From Micromonospora sp. U21 (GTDB lineage Bacteria > Actinomycetota > Actinomycetes > Mycobacteriales > Micromonosporaceae), in the NCBI RefSeq assembly GCF_018070045.1, contig NZ_JAGPYK010000028.1, forward strand, positions 1-64,000: a stretch of DNA of 64,000 nt. The letters run 5' to 3'. Position 1 is the first letter of the stretch, and every line of letters begins with the position of its first letter. Positions 52,007 through 62,762 of this stretch are shown here, piece by piece. A model generated the notes under the pieces. That model ran no database searches, was not told where the DNA came from, and saw only the letters and a list, made by a program, of their open reading frames with translations. The position numbers and the translations under genes were made by a program.

Positions 52007-53389
52007 TCAGACCGGCACACTAGCCGGCTCGTCGGCAGCCCGCCGTGACTCCGGCTCGTCCGCGTCGTCGTGCTCGTCGAGCATCGTCGCCTCGTCGAAC
52101 GGGTCGTCGCCGCGCAGCACTCCCACCGCCCGGTCCCGGTCGAACTCCCCGGTCCACGTCCCCACCAGCACCGTCGCAACCGCGTTACCGGCGAAGTTCG
52201 TCAACGCCCGCGCCTCCGACATGAACCGGTCGATGCCCACGATCAGCCCGACCCCGTCAACGAGATCCGGCCGGTGCGACTGAAGCCCACCAGCCAACGT
52301 CGCCAGCCCGGCGCCGGTAACCCCCGCAGCACCCTTGGAAGCGATGATCATGAAGAGCAGCAGCGACACCTGCTCGCCGATCGACAGCGGCTTGCCCAGC
52401 GCATCGGCGATGAACAGCGACGCCATCGTCAGGTAGATCGCCGTCCCGTCCAGGTTGAACGAGTACCCGGTCGGCACCGTGATGCCCACGACCGGCTTGC
52501 TCACCCCGAAGTGCTCCATCTTCGCGATCAGGCGCGGCAGCGCCGACTCCGACGACGACGTCGACAGGATCAGCAGGAACTCGCGGCCGAGGTACCGCAG
52601 CAGCGAGAAGATCGAGATCCGGGCGATGAACCAGAGCAGGGCGCCGAGGATCACCAGCACGAAGATCAGGCAGGTCGCGTAGAAGCCGACCATGATCTGC
52701 GCGAGGCTCTTGAGCGCGTCGACGCCGGTCGCGCCGACCACGGCGGCCATGGCACCGAATGCGCCGATCGGCGCCAACCACATGATCATGGCGAGCACCT
52801 TGAAGACCACCCGCTGGATGACGCCGATGGCGCTCAGCACCGACTCACCGCGCCGGCCCATGGCCTGCACGGCGAAGCCGACCAGCAGCGCGACCAGCAG
52901 CGTCTGGAGCACCTCGCCCTCGGTGAGCGCGGAGAGCAGCGTGGTTGGGATGATCCCGAGCAGGAAGTCCGCCGTCCCGCCGGCCTCGTCGCCCGCGGCG
53001 GCCTTGCCCGCGCCGGCGAGGTCCTGACCCAGGTTCAGGCCGGAGCCGGGGTGGATGAGGTTGCCGACCACCAGGCCGATGGCGAGCGCGACGGTCGACA
53101 TGGTGAGGAAGTAGCCGAGCGCGAGTCCGCCGACCTTGCCGACCTTCGCGGCCTGCCGGACGGAGCCGACGCCCAGCACGATCGTGCAGAAGATGACCGG
53201 GCTGATCATCATCTTGATCAGGTTGACGAAGCCCGTGCCGATCGGCTTCAGTTCCTTGCCGAATTCGGGGGCGACCAGGCCGACCACGATGCCGGCCAGC
53301 ACGGCCACGATGACGGCCAGGTAGAGGTAACGGGTACGGTCCCGACGGGCCGGCGGCGCCGGTGTGGTGGTGGATGCGGTGGAGTCCAT
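52007..53389 (-). CDS. dctA: Dicarboxylate/amino acid:cation symporter (DctA/GltP family)
   Basis: A 460-aa SLC1-type carrier with about eight helices and two re-entrant loops: the STSSSESALPRL segment (serine-rich motif of hairpin 1), GYSFNLDGTAIYLTMASLFIA (TM7 NxxGT), and NFAGNAVATVLV (TM8). A C-terminal acidic tail of about 40 residues is variable. Adjacent divergent CitA/CitB-type two-component genes point to C4-dicarboxylates (fumarate, malate, succinate) as substrates. Confidence 0.93.
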   Translation of the reverse strand: MDSTASTTTPAPPARRDRTRYLYLAVIVAVLAGIVVGLVAPEFGKELKPIGTGFVNLIKMMISPVIFCTIVLGVGSVRQAAKVGKVGGLALGYFLTMSTVALAIGLVVGNLIHPGSGLNLGQDLAGAGKAAAGDEAGGTADFLLGIIPTTLLSALTEGEVLQTLLVALLVGFAVQAMGRRGESVLSAIGVIQRVVFKVLAMIMWLAPIGAFGAMAAVVGATGVDALKSLAQIMVGFYATCLIFVLVILGALLWFIARISIFSLLRYLGREFLLILSTSSSESALPRLIAKMEHFGVSKPVVGITVPTGYSFNLDGTAIYLTMASLFIADALGKPLSIGEQVSLLLFMIIASKGAAGVTGAGLATLAGGLQSHRPDLVDGVGLIVGIDRFMSEARALTNFAGNAVATVLVGTWTGEFDRDRAVGVLRGDDPFDEATMLDEHDDADEPESRRAADEPASVPV

Positions 53390-53489
53390 CCCGACAATGT
53401 GAAGCGCGTCTCAACCGTTGACAGCCTTGCGGTCATTCTGTTCACCGCGAACGCACCAACGACCGCGGCACGACGAGGAGGTGGTGGAG

Positions 53490-55073
53490 GTGTTCCGCCG
53501 CCAGTGGAGCATCGCGGGGCAACTGTTCGCCCTCCAGGCGGTGGTGGTGACGCTGCTCGTGCTGGCCGGCGCGGCGGGCGCCGTCTGGCTGGCCCGCAGC
53601 GACGCCCGGCAGGCGGCGCAGGAGGAGGTGCTGGCGGTCGCGCAGACCGTGGCCCGCTCCCCCGACGTCCGCGCGGCCCTCGCGACCGCCGACCCGGCCG
53701 GCGCCCTCCAGCCGTACGCCGAGTCGACCCGGCTGGCGACGGGCACCGACTTCGTGGTGGTGATGGCCCCGGACCGCACCCGCTTCTCGCATCCGACCCG
53801 GGAGCTGATCGGGCAGCCGTTCGTCGGAGAGATCGAGCCGGCGCTGGCCGGCCAACCGTTCACCATCACCAACGTCGGCACGCTCGGCGAGTCGGTGCGC
53901 GCGGTGGTGCCGGTGTACGACGACCAGCGCCGGATCGTCGGTCTGGTGTCGGTGGGCATCACCACCTCGGCGATCAACCGCAAGCTGCTCGGCCAGTTGC
54001 CGGTGCTGCTGGGCGTCGCCGCGCCGGCGCTCGCCCTCGCCGCGACCGGCTCCTGGCTGTTGAGTCGCCGGCTGCGCCGCCAGACGCACGGCCTCGGGCC
54101 GGCCCAGATGACGCGGATGTACGAGTACTACGACGCGGTCCTGCACTCGGTGCGTGAGGGCCTCGTCGTGCTGACCACCGACCGCCGGGTGGCATTGATC
54201 AACGACGAGGGCCGTCGGCTGCTCGGGCTCGACCCGGACGCGCCGGTGATCGACCAGCCGGTGGCTGGGATCGACCTGCCGCCGGCGGTGGCCGAGTTGC
54301 TCGGCTCCGGGCGGGACGCCCTCGACGAGCCGGTCCTGGCCGGTGACCGGGTGCTGGTGGCCAACCAGCGGATCACCCGCTTCGAGGGCGCCGTGCTCGG
54401 CACGGTGCTGACCCTGCGCGATCAGACCGAGCTGCGCACCCTGGCCAGCGAGCTGGACTCGGTCCGCGCGCTGACCGAGGCGTTGCAGGCGCAGACCCAC
54501 GAGTCGGCCAACCGGCTGCACACCGTGCTGACCCTGGTGGAGCTGGGCCGCCCCGACGAGGCGGTCCGCCTCGGCACCCGGGACCTCGCGCTGGCTCAGC
54601 AGCTGACCGACCGGGTGGTCGGCGCGGTGACCGAGCCGGCGCTGGCCGCGCTGCTGCTGGGCAAGTCGACGCAGGCCAGTGAGCGCGGGGTGGACCTGGT
54701 GATCGAGCCGGACTGCCGGCTCGACGACAGCCCGCTGCCGACCAACGACCTGCTCACCGTGGTCGGCAACCTGGTCGACAACGCCCTCGAAGCGGTGGCC
54801 GGCACGCCGGCGCCCCGCCGGGTGCGGGTCTTCGTCGGCACGGTCGACGACGAGCTGGTGGTGCGGGTCGCCGACAGCGGCCCCGGGCTGGCGCCAGACC
54901 GGGTGGCGGACGCGTTCCGGCGCGGCTGGTCCACCAAGAGCACCGGCCGTGGGCTCGGCCTGGCCCTGATCGGCCAGGTGATCCACCGGCACGGTGGCCG
55001 ATCCGAGGTGGGCCGCTCGGACGACGGCGGCAGCCTGTTCACCGTCCGGCTGCCGGTCGGAGTGCGCCGATGA
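53490..55073 (+). CDS. CitA/DcuS-type sensor histidine kinase
   Basis: About 527 aa. GTG 53490 is 8 bases after AGGAGG. TM1 about 8-33, extracytoplasmic PASp/Cache domain (VRAALATADPAGALQPYAESTRLATGTDFVVVMAPDRTRFSHPTRELIGQPF), TM2 about 170-190, cytoplasmic PAS, H-box TEALQAQTHESANRLHTVLTLVELG with the phosphorylated His, and HATPase_c (NLVDNALEAV, DSGPGL, GRGLGLAL). The periplasmic RTRFSHP segment resembles the citrate/C4-dicarboxylate-binding pocket. Overlaps the response regulator. Confidence 0.93.
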   Translation: MFRRQWSIAGQLFALQAVVVTLLVLAGAAGAVWLARSDARQAAQEEVLAVAQTVARSPDVRAALATADPAGALQPYAESTRLATGTDFVVVMAPDRTRFSHPTRELIGQPFVGEIEPALAGQPFTITNVGTLGESVRAVVPVYDDQRRIVGLVSVGITTSAINRKLLGQLPVLLGVAAPALALAATGSWLLSRRLRRQTHGLGPAQMTRMYEYYDAVLHSVREGLVVLTTDRRVALINDEGRRLLGLDPDAPVIDQPVAGIDLPPAVAELLGSGRDALDEPVLAGDRVLVANQRITRFEGAVLGTVLTLRDQTELRTLASELDSVRALTEALQAQTHESANRLHTVLTLVELGRPDEAVRLGTRDLALAQQLTDRVVGAVTEPALAALLLGKSTQASERGVDLVIEPDCRLDDSPLPTNDLLTVVGNLVDNALEAVAGTPAPRRVRVFVGTVDDELVVRVADSGPGLAPDRVADAFRRGWSTKSTGRGLGLALIGQVIHRHGGRSEVGRSDDGGSLFTVRLPVGVRR

Positions 55074-55765
55074 CCGACATCCGGGTGCTGGTCGTGGAGG
55101 ACGAGCCGCTGCTGGCGGAGGCGCACGCGGCGTACACCGAGCGGGTTCCCGGCTTTGTGGTGGTCGGGGTGGCGCACACCGCCCGGGCGGCGATGGCGGC
55201 GCTGCGCGCCAACGACGGCGGCGACGTGGACCTGGTGCTGCTCGACTTCCGGCTACCGGACCTGCACGGCCTGGACGTCTGCCGGGCGCTGCGCGCGGCC
55301 GGCAGCAGCGTCGACGTACTCGCGGTGACCTCGGCGCGGGACCTGGCGGTGGTGCGCACCGCGGTCTCCCTCGGCGTGACCCATTACCTGCTCAAGCCGT
55401 TCACCTTCGCCGCGTTCCGCGACAAGCTGGAACGCTACGCCGACTACCGCGCGCAGGCGCTCGCCGATGGTGAGGTGGCCGCCCAGCACGAGGTGGACCG
55501 GATGTTCGCCACCCTGCGCGGTGCGGCCGGGCACAGCCTGCCCAAGGGGCTCGACGCGCAGACCCTCAACCGGGTACGCGCCGCCCTCAGCGACGGGACC
55601 CGCGCGGAGGTGGGGCTCTCCGCGACCGAGGTGAGCGCGCGTACCGGCATCTCCCGGGTGACGGCCCGCCGCTACCTGGAGTACCTGGTGACCGTCGACC
55701 GGGCCGCCCGCCGGCCCCGCTACGGCACACCCGGCCGCCCGGAGGTCGAGTACCGGCCACGGTGA
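55070..55765 (+). CDS. CitB/DcuR-type response regulator
   Basis: A 231-aa protein, ATG overlapping the kinase stop. Receiver with Asp11-Glu12, phosphoacceptor Asp59 (LVLLDFRLPDLHG), Thr/Ser at VTSA and Lys109 (LLKPF). Output is a CitB-like HTH: LSATEVSARTGISRVTARRYLEYLV. Presumably activates the divergent dctA in response to dicarboxylates. Intergenic gap of 100 bases between the two divergent starts contains TTGACA at 53418. Confidence 0.94.
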   Translation: MTDIRVLVVEDEPLLAEAHAAYTERVPGFVVVGVAHTARAAMAALRANDGGDVDLVLLDFRLPDLHGLDVCRALRAAGSSVDVLAVTSARDLAVVRTAVSLGVTHYLLKPFTFAAFRDKLERYADYRAQALADGEVAAQHEVDRMFATLRGAAGHSLPKGLDAQTLNRVRAALSDGTRAEVGLSATEVSARTGISRVTARRYLEYLVTVDRAARRPRYGTPGRPEVEYRPR

Positions 55766-55804
55766 GCGCAGCGTCGCCCCGCCGCGCGGGCATGTCTGTC
55801 TTTC

Positions 55805-55852
55805 GAGCGTTATACCTGTGAGTCATAGCTATGACTCACAGGTATAACGCTC
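55805..55852. repeat. Perfect 48-bp palindrome
   Basis: 24-base arms with no spacer, arm GAGCGTTATACCTGTGAGTC then ATAG, every base paired. Forty bases after the response regulator stop, so it may act as terminator (a hairpin ending in a tight turn), yet its arm sequence recurs in altered form at 44970-45013, pointing to a dispersed element. Confidence 0.92.
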
Positions 55853-55954
55853 AAGCGCGGCCGGCCAACGACTCCGGGAACCCGGTGGCGGGGCGAAGAT
55901 CGGTTGTTAGACTTTGCGGAGTTGGGTGTCAGCGGTTGACGAGGGAGACCAGAC
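55853..55954 (+). promoter_or_regulatory. Promoter and 5' end of the ABC-F leader
   Basis: TAGACT at 55908-55913 is the best -10 hexamer; no good -35 is visible 17-18 bases upstream. A start near 55920 would give a leader of about 190 bases before the ABC-F ATG. A strong ribosome binding site GAGGGA is at 55941-55946, serving the leader ORF. Confidence 0.5.
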
Positions 55955-55984
55955 ATGGCGGGTGACGACGACATCTCCGGGTGA
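55955..55984 (+). CDS. Leader peptide MAGDDDISG upstream of the ABC-F gene
   Basis: Nine codons and a TGA stop, 8 bases after a strong GAGGGA site, better than the site of the main gene. Sequence is rich in Asp (three in a row), no hydrophobic or regulatory amino-acid run. Its coding bases form parts of two competing hairpins. ABC-F resistance genes in Gram-positives are commonly controlled by translation of such short leader ORFs. Confidence 0.6.
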   Translation: MAGDDDISG

Positions 55985-56100
55985 TACCGGATGTCTCAGG
56001 CCATCGTTCGGCGCGCGTCTGCGCGGCCGCCGTGGCCATGTCGTCGTTCCACCGGTCCCCGTTTTCGTCGGGCGGCTCCGGCGCGCCCACCCCACCCTTT
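55961..56100 (+). promoter_or_regulatory. Candidate ribosome-mediated attenuator with competing hairpins
   Basis: Helix A: 55965-55974 pairs with 56038-56047 (10 perfect pairs, ACGACGACAT / ATGTCGTCGT), extended by GGTG 55961-55964 with CACC 56050-56053. Helix B: ACAT and CCGG at 55971-55974 and 55977-55980 pair with CCGGATGT at 55987-55994, with a loop that contains the leader stop codon. A and B share bases 55971-55974 and cannot coexist. A GC-rich hairpin candidate GGGCG...CGCCC (56070-56074, 56084-56088) precedes the main binding site GAGG at 56101. Confidence 0.5.
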
Positions 56101-56112
56101 GAGGTCACTCGC

Positions 56113-57750
<1,638 letters not shown>

Positions 57751-57774
57751 GCCCCAGCGGCGTCCCCGGCCCGG

Positions 57775-60700
57775 TCAGCTCACGTTGGCCGGGCCGAGGA
57801 CGCTCTTCAGGTCACCCATCAGCGCGGTGGTCGCCGCCACCCGGAACGGACCCAGCCGCAGGGTGGTGGTGCGGCCGCCGTTGAGGAGCTTGACGTGCAC
57901 CTCGGTGTCGCCGGGGTGCAGCACCAGGGTCTCCTTGAGCCGCTCCACCAGCGGCGGCGTGCACCGGTGCACCGGGATGGTGAGGGTGACCGGCTTGTTG
58001 GTGGCGCTGGTGCTGACGTCCGGCATGGACATGTCCATCGCCATGATCCGTGGGGTGTCGTCGCGGCGGTCCACCCGCCCCTTGACCACCACGATGGCGT
58101 CCTCGGCGATGTACTGCCCGATCACCTCGTAGGTGTTGGGGAAGAACAGCGTCTCCACCCCGCCGGCCAGGTCCTCCAGTGTCGCCGAGGCCCAGGCCCG
58201 GCCCTGCTTGGTGACCCGGCGCTGCACCCCGGAGAGGATGCCGGCGAGGGTGACCACCGCGCCGTCGGGCACCGCGCCGTCCTCGGCCAGCGCGGCGATG
58301 GTGGTGTCGGCCGCCGCGCCGAGGATGTGCTCCAGGCCGAACAGCGGGTGGTCGGAGACGTACAGGCCGAGCATCTCGCGCTCGAAGGCCAGCTTGTCCC
58401 GCTTCTCCCACTCGCTGTCGCCGATGACCGGCATCACCGTCGTGCTGCCGGTGTCGGCGTCACCGAAGCCCGCGCCGAAGAGGTCGTACTGGCCGACCGC
58501 CTCCTTGCGCTTGACGTCGGCGTACGCGTCGATGGCGTCGGCGTGCACCGCGAGCAGGCCCTTGCGCGGGTGCCCGAGCGAGTCAAAGGCACCCGCCTTG
58601 ATCAGCGATTCGATCGTCTTCTTGTTGCAGACCACCGCGTCCACCTTGGACAGGAAGTCGTAGAAGTCGGCGTAGTCGCCCTTCTCCGCCCGGCAGCGCA
58701 TGATCGAGGCGACCACGTTCGCGCCGACGTTACGCACCGCGGCCAGGCCGAAGCGGATGTCCGTGCCGACCGGGGTGAACGGCCCGGCCGAGGTGTTCAC
58801 GTCCGGTGGCAGCACCTGGATGCGCATCCGGCGACACTCGGACAGATAGAGGGCCATCTTGTCCTTGTCGTCGCCGACGCTGGTCAGCAGTCCCGCCATG
58901 TACTCGGCCGGGTAGTGCGCCTTGAGGTACGCGGTCCAGTAGGAGACCAGGCCGTACGCGGCGGAGTGCGCCTTGTTGAAGGCGTACCCGGCGAACGGCA
59001 CCAAGACGTCCCAGACGGCCTGGATCGCCTCGTCGGAGTAGCCGCGCTCGCGGCAGCCGTCCCGGAACGGGATGAACTCCTTGTCGAGGATCTCCTTCTT
59101 CTTCTTGCCCATCGCCCGGCGCAGCAGGTCTGCCTGACCGAGGGTGTAGCCGGCGAGGATCTGCGCCGCGCGCTGCACCTGCTCCTGATAGACGATCAGA
59201 CCGTGGGTGGGCGCCAGGATCTCCCGCAGCGGCTCCTCCAGCTCCGGGTGGATCGGCGTGATCTCCTGGAGGCCGTTCTTGCGCAGCGCGTAGTTGGTGT
59301 GCGAGTCGACACCCATCGGGCCGGGCCGGTACAGCGCCAGGACGGCGGAGATGTCCTCGAAGTTGTCCGGCTTCATCAACCGCAGCAGCGAGCGCATCGG
59401 GCCGCCGTCGAGCTGGAACACACCGAGCGTGTCACCGCGGGCCAGCAGCTCGTAGGCAGCCTTGTCGTCCAACGGCAGGGCCAGCAGGTCGAGCTTCTTG
59501 CCGTGGTTGAGCTCGATGTTCTTGACCGCGTCGTCGATGATCGTCAGGTTGCGCAGGCCGAGGAAGTCCATCTTCAGCAGCCCGAGCGACTCACACGTCG
59601 GGTAGTCGAACTGCGTGATGATCGCCCCGTCGGCGTCGCGCCGCATCAACGGAATGTGCTCGATGATCGGCTCGGCGGACATGATGACGCCGGCGGCGTG
59701 CACACCGGTCTGCCGGATCAGCCCCTCGATTCCCTTGGCCGTGTCGATCACCTTGCGCACGTCCGGATCGGACTCGTACAGGCCACGGATCTCGCCGGCC
59801 TCGGCGTAGCGGGAGTGCTTCGGGTCGAAGATGCCGGTGAGCGGGATGTCCTTGCCCATCACGGCCGGCGGCATCGCCTTGGTGATCCGGTCGCCGACCG
59901 CGTACGGGAAACCGAGCACCCGGGCCGAGTCCTTGATCGCGGCCTTCGCCTTGATCGTGCCGAAGGTGGCGATCTGGGCGACCTTGTCGTCACCCCACTT
60001 GTCGGTGACGTACTTGATCACCTCACCGCGCCGGCGCTCGTCGAAGTCGATGTCGACATCGGGCATCGAGACCCGCTCGGGGTTGAGGAACCGCTCGAAG
60101 ATCAGGCCGTGCTGGATCGGATCCAGGTCGGTGATGCCCAGCGCGTACGCGACGAGCGAGCCGGCGGCCGACCCTCGGCCCGGACCCACCGCGATGCCCT
60201 GGTTCTTCGCCCACTGGATGAAGTCGGCGACCACGAGGAAGTACGACGGGAAGCCCATCTGGTTGATGACGCCCAGCTCGTACTCGGCCTGGACGACGTG
60301 CCCCTCCGGAATGCCGCCCGGGTAGCGGCGGGCCAGCCCGGCGAAGGTCTCCTTGCGGAACCAGGACTCCTCGGTCTCCCCCTCCGGGACCGGGAAGCGC
60401 GGCATCAGGTTGTGGAACTCGAACATCCCGGTCGGGTCGACCTTCTCGGCGACCAGCAGGGTGTTGCGGCAGCCCTGCTGCCACAGCTCCGAGGAGTCGA
60501 CCGCGCGCATCTGGTCGGCGCTCTTGATGAAGTAGCCGCCGCCCTCGAAGCGGAACCGGTTCGGGTCGTCGATGTTGCTGCCGGTCTGCACGCAGAGCAG
60601 CACGTCGTGCGCGGTGGCCTGCGCCTCGTGCGTGTAGTGCGAGTCGTTGGTGACCACCGGCGGGATGTCGAGCTTGCGGGCGATCTCGGTGAGACCCTCG

Positions 60701-61305
60701 CGGACCCGACTCTCGATGGAGAGGCCGTGGTCCATGATCTCCAGGAAATAGTTGTCCTTGCCGAAGATGTCCTGGTAGCTGGCGGCGACCTTGAGCGCCT
60801 CGTCGAACTGGCCCAGCCGCAGCCGGGTCTGCACCGCGCCGGACGGGCAGCCGGTGGTGGCCATGATGCCCTCGGCGTGCTCGGCGATCAGCTCCATGTC
60901 CATCCGGGGCCACTTGACGTAGTGCCCCTCCATGGACGCGCGCGAGTTGAGGGTGAACAGGTTCTTCAGGCCCTGCGCGTTCTTGGCCCACATGGTCTTG
61001 TGGGTGATCGCGCCGTTACCGGAGATGTCGTCGCTCTTCTGCTCCGGCCGACCCCACTTGACCCGCGCCTTGTGATAGCGCGACTCGGGCGCCACGTACG
61101 CCTCGACGCCCAGGATCGGCGTGATCCCGGCTGCCATCGCCTGGTTGTAGAAGTCGTTCGCGCCGTGCATGTTGCCGTGGTCGGTGATCGCCACCGCCGA
61201 CATGCCCAGCCGGTTGGCCTCGGCGAACAGGTCCTTGAGCCGGGCCGCCCCGTCGAGCATCGAGTACTCGGTGTGCACATGCAGATGCGCGAACGAATCA
61301 GCCAT
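57775..61305 (-). CDS. dnaE: DNA polymerase III alpha subunit (DnaE1)
   Basis: A 1176-aa C-family polymerase. N-terminal PHP domain (FAHLHVHTEYSMLDG, ITDHGNMHG) with metal-binding His residues retained, catalytic PALM aspartates in the PDVDIDF region, GPGRGSAAGSLVAYALGITDLDPI, fingers, HhH region, and C-terminal OB domain (VTLAGILSGVQRRVTKQGRAWASATLEDLAGG). Full length, DnaE1 type, main replicative polymerase. Convergent with the ABC-F gene, 24 bases apart. Confidence 0.98.
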   Translation of the reverse strand: MADSFAHLHVHTEYSMLDGAARLKDLFAEANRLGMSAVAITDHGNMHGANDFYNQAMAAGITPILGVEAYVAPESRYHKARVKWGRPEQKSDDISGNGAITHKTMWAKNAQGLKNLFTLNSRASMEGHYVKWPRMDMELIAEHAEGIMATTGCPSGAVQTRLRLGQFDEALKVAASYQDIFGKDNYFLEIMDHGLSIESRVREGLTEIARKLDIPPVVTNDSHYTHEAQATAHDVLLCVQTGSNIDDPNRFRFEGGGYFIKSADQMRAVDSSELWQQGCRNTLLVAEKVDPTGMFEFHNLMPRFPVPEGETEESWFRKETFAGLARRYPGGIPEGHVVQAEYELGVINQMGFPSYFLVVADFIQWAKNQGIAVGPGRGSAAGSLVAYALGITDLDPIQHGLIFERFLNPERVSMPDVDIDFDERRRGEVIKYVTDKWGDDKVAQIATFGTIKAKAAIKDSARVLGFPYAVGDRITKAMPPAVMGKDIPLTGIFDPKHSRYAEAGEIRGLYESDPDVRKVIDTAKGIEGLIRQTGVHAAGVIMSAEPIIEHIPLMRRDADGAIITQFDYPTCESLGLLKMDFLGLRNLTIIDDAVKNIELNHGKKLDLLALPLDDKAAYELLARGDTLGVFQLDGGPMRSLLRLMKPDNFEDISAVLALYRPGPMGVDSHTNYALRKNGLQEITPIHPELEEPLREILAPTHGLIVYQEQVQRAAQILAGYTLGQADLLRRAMGKKKKEILDKEFIPFRDGCRERGYSDEAIQAVWDVLVPFAGYAFNKAHSAAYGLVSYWTAYLKAHYPAEYMAGLLTSVGDDKDKMALYLSECRRMRIQVLPPDVNTSAGPFTPVGTDIRFGLAAVRNVGANVVASIMRCRAEKGDYADFYDFLSKVDAVVCNKKTIESLIKAGAFDSLGHPRKGLLAVHADAIDAYADVKRKEAVGQYDLFGAGFGDADTGSTTVMPVIGDSEWEKRDKLAFEREMLGLYVSDHPLFGLEHILGAAADTTIAALAEDGAVPDGAVVTLAGILSGVQRRVTKQGRAWASATLEDLAGGVETLFFPNTYEVIGQYIAEDAIVVVKGRVDRRDDTPRIMAMDMSMPDVSTSATNKPVTLTIPVHRCTPPLVERLKETLVLHPGDTEVHVKLLNGGRTTTLRLGPFRVAATTALMGDLKSVLGPANVS

Positions 61306-61449
61306 GCGTGGCGCCCCCCGGCGATGTGGATCTTGGTGGTCGGAGCCGACCGGGACCTACCCTACCGAGGTGATCTCGGCGGCTCCACCGTCCGCGCCGA
61401 GGGTGGCCCTCGTCTCCCCCAGGCACGAGGATGCGCCTAGGCTCGGAGG

Positions 61450-62070
61450 ATGGCGAGGTACTACGACGTGCACCCGCAGAACCCGCAACCCCGGATCATC
61501 GGCCAGGTCGCCGACCTGATCCGCGGTGGTGGGCTGGTCGCCTACCCAACGGATTCCTGCTACGCGCTCGGCATTCAACTGGGCAACCAGGACGGCCTGG
61601 ACCGGATCCGCCAGATCCGCAACCTCGACGATCGGCACCACTTCACGCTGGTCTGCCGGGACTTCGCTCAGCTCGGCCAGTTCGTCCAGATCAGCAACTC
61701 GGTCTTTCGCCTGGTGAAGGCGTCCACCCCGGGCAGCTACACCTTCATCCTGCCGGCCACCCGGGAGGTGCCCCGCCGGATGCTGCACCCCAAGAAGCGC
61801 ACGGTCGGCGTCCGTGTGCCCCGGCACACCGTCACCCAGGCGCTCCTGACCGAGCTGGGCGAGCCGCTGGTGTCGAGCACCCTGGCCCTGCCCGGCGAGG
61901 ACGAGCCGATGACCCAGGGGTGGGAGATCAAGGAACGGCTCGACCACCTGCTCGACGCGGTGGTCGACGCGGGCGACTGCGGCAAGGAACCGACGACGGT
62001 GGTCGACCTGTCCGGGCCCGAGCCGGAGATCCTGCGCCGGGGCGCCGGGGACCCGTCCCGCTTCGAGTAG
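61450..62070 (+). CDS. L-threonylcarbamoyladenylate synthase-like protein (Sua5/YciO/YrdC)
   Basis: A 206-aa protein. GGGLVAYPTDSCYALGIQL and SYTFILPAT are Sua5/YrdC core motifs; KRTVGVRVPRH continues the fold. The short form without the C-terminal Sua5 domain, of the YciO branch, some of which lack proven t6A activity. TAGGCT lies 7 bases before the ATG. If active it makes threonylcarbamoyl-AMP for tRNA modification. Confidence 0.9.
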   Translation: MARYYDVHPQNPQPRIIGQVADLIRGGGLVAYPTDSCYALGIQLGNQDGLDRIRQIRNLDDRHHFTLVCRDFAQLGQFVQISNSVFRLVKASTPGSYTFILPATREVPRRMLHPKKRTVGVRVPRHTVTQALLTELGEPLVSSTLALPGEDEPMTQGWEIKERLDHLLDAVVDAGDCGKEPTTVVDLSGPEPEILRRGAGDPSRFE

Positions 62071-62208
62071 CGCACGGCCGAGACCCGTCGACTCGGTGGC
62101 GTCACCGGGACGGAACGGTCGGAGTCGGCTGCCGGACTCGACCGCGCCGACTGGCGCCATCGACCGTACGCTCGGAGAACGGCACGGCGGAGCATTGGAC
62201 ATCCCGGC

Positions 62209-62754
62209 ATGCCCCTCGGAGACGAAGTCGACACCCTGGCCCGGTCCGCCGCGCACGGCGACCGGGTGGCGTTGGACGCCCTGCTGGTCGCGGTGCGGCC
62301 GGAGGTGCTCCGGCTTTGCGCCCGGTTCCTGCCGAACCGGGAGGACGCCGAAGAGGCCTGCCAGGACACGCTGCTGGCCGTGGCGCGCGGCATCACCCGG
62401 TTCGAGGAGCGCTCCTCGTTCCACACCTGGCTGCACCGGCTGAGCGCCAACCGGGCCCGGTCGACCTACCGGGCCCTGCGCCGGCGCTGGCTGCTGGAGG
62501 CGGGAGACGTGCCGCTGCCAGACCGGGCCGACCCCCGGCGGACCAGCGTCGTCGCCGGCACCCGCCTGGACCTGCTCGACGCGCTCGACGCGGTGCGACC
62601 CGACCTCGCCGAGGTGGTGACGTTGCGGGACGTCCTCGGGCTCAGCTACCAGGAGATCGCCACCCTGCTGGAGGTGCCGGAGGGCACGGTGAAGTCCCGG
62701 CTGCACCTCGCCCGGCGGGAGATCCGGCAACGGCTCGGCGACGCTTCGAGCTGA
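62209..62754 (+). CDS. ECF RNA polymerase sigma factor
   Basis: A 181-aa sigma70 region 2/region 4 protein. Region 2: LCARFLPNREDAEEACQDTLLAVARGITRFEERSSFHTWLHRLSANRARS; region 4: LSYQEIATLLEVPEGTVKSRLHLARREIRQ. Length and lack of region 3 are typical of ECF factors. The expected anti-sigma (zinc-binding or membrane) is not next to it; instead a lipoprotein gene follows by 8 bases. Confidence 0.93.
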   Translation: MPLGDEVDTLARSAAHGDRVALDALLVAVRPEVLRLCARFLPNREDAEEACQDTLLAVARGITRFEERSSFHTWLHRLSANRARSTYRALRRRWLLEAGDVPLPDRADPRRTSVVAGTRLDLLDALDAVRPDLAEVVTLRDVLGLSYQEIATLLEVPEGTVKSRLHLARREIRQRLGDASS

Positions 62755-62762
62755 GCCCCGCC

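Noticed and set aside
57895..61440. 1181-codon plus-strand open frame opposite dnaE
   Set aside because: Same reason: mirror of a conserved polymerase gene, sequence rich in V/D/L/H/Q without motifs.
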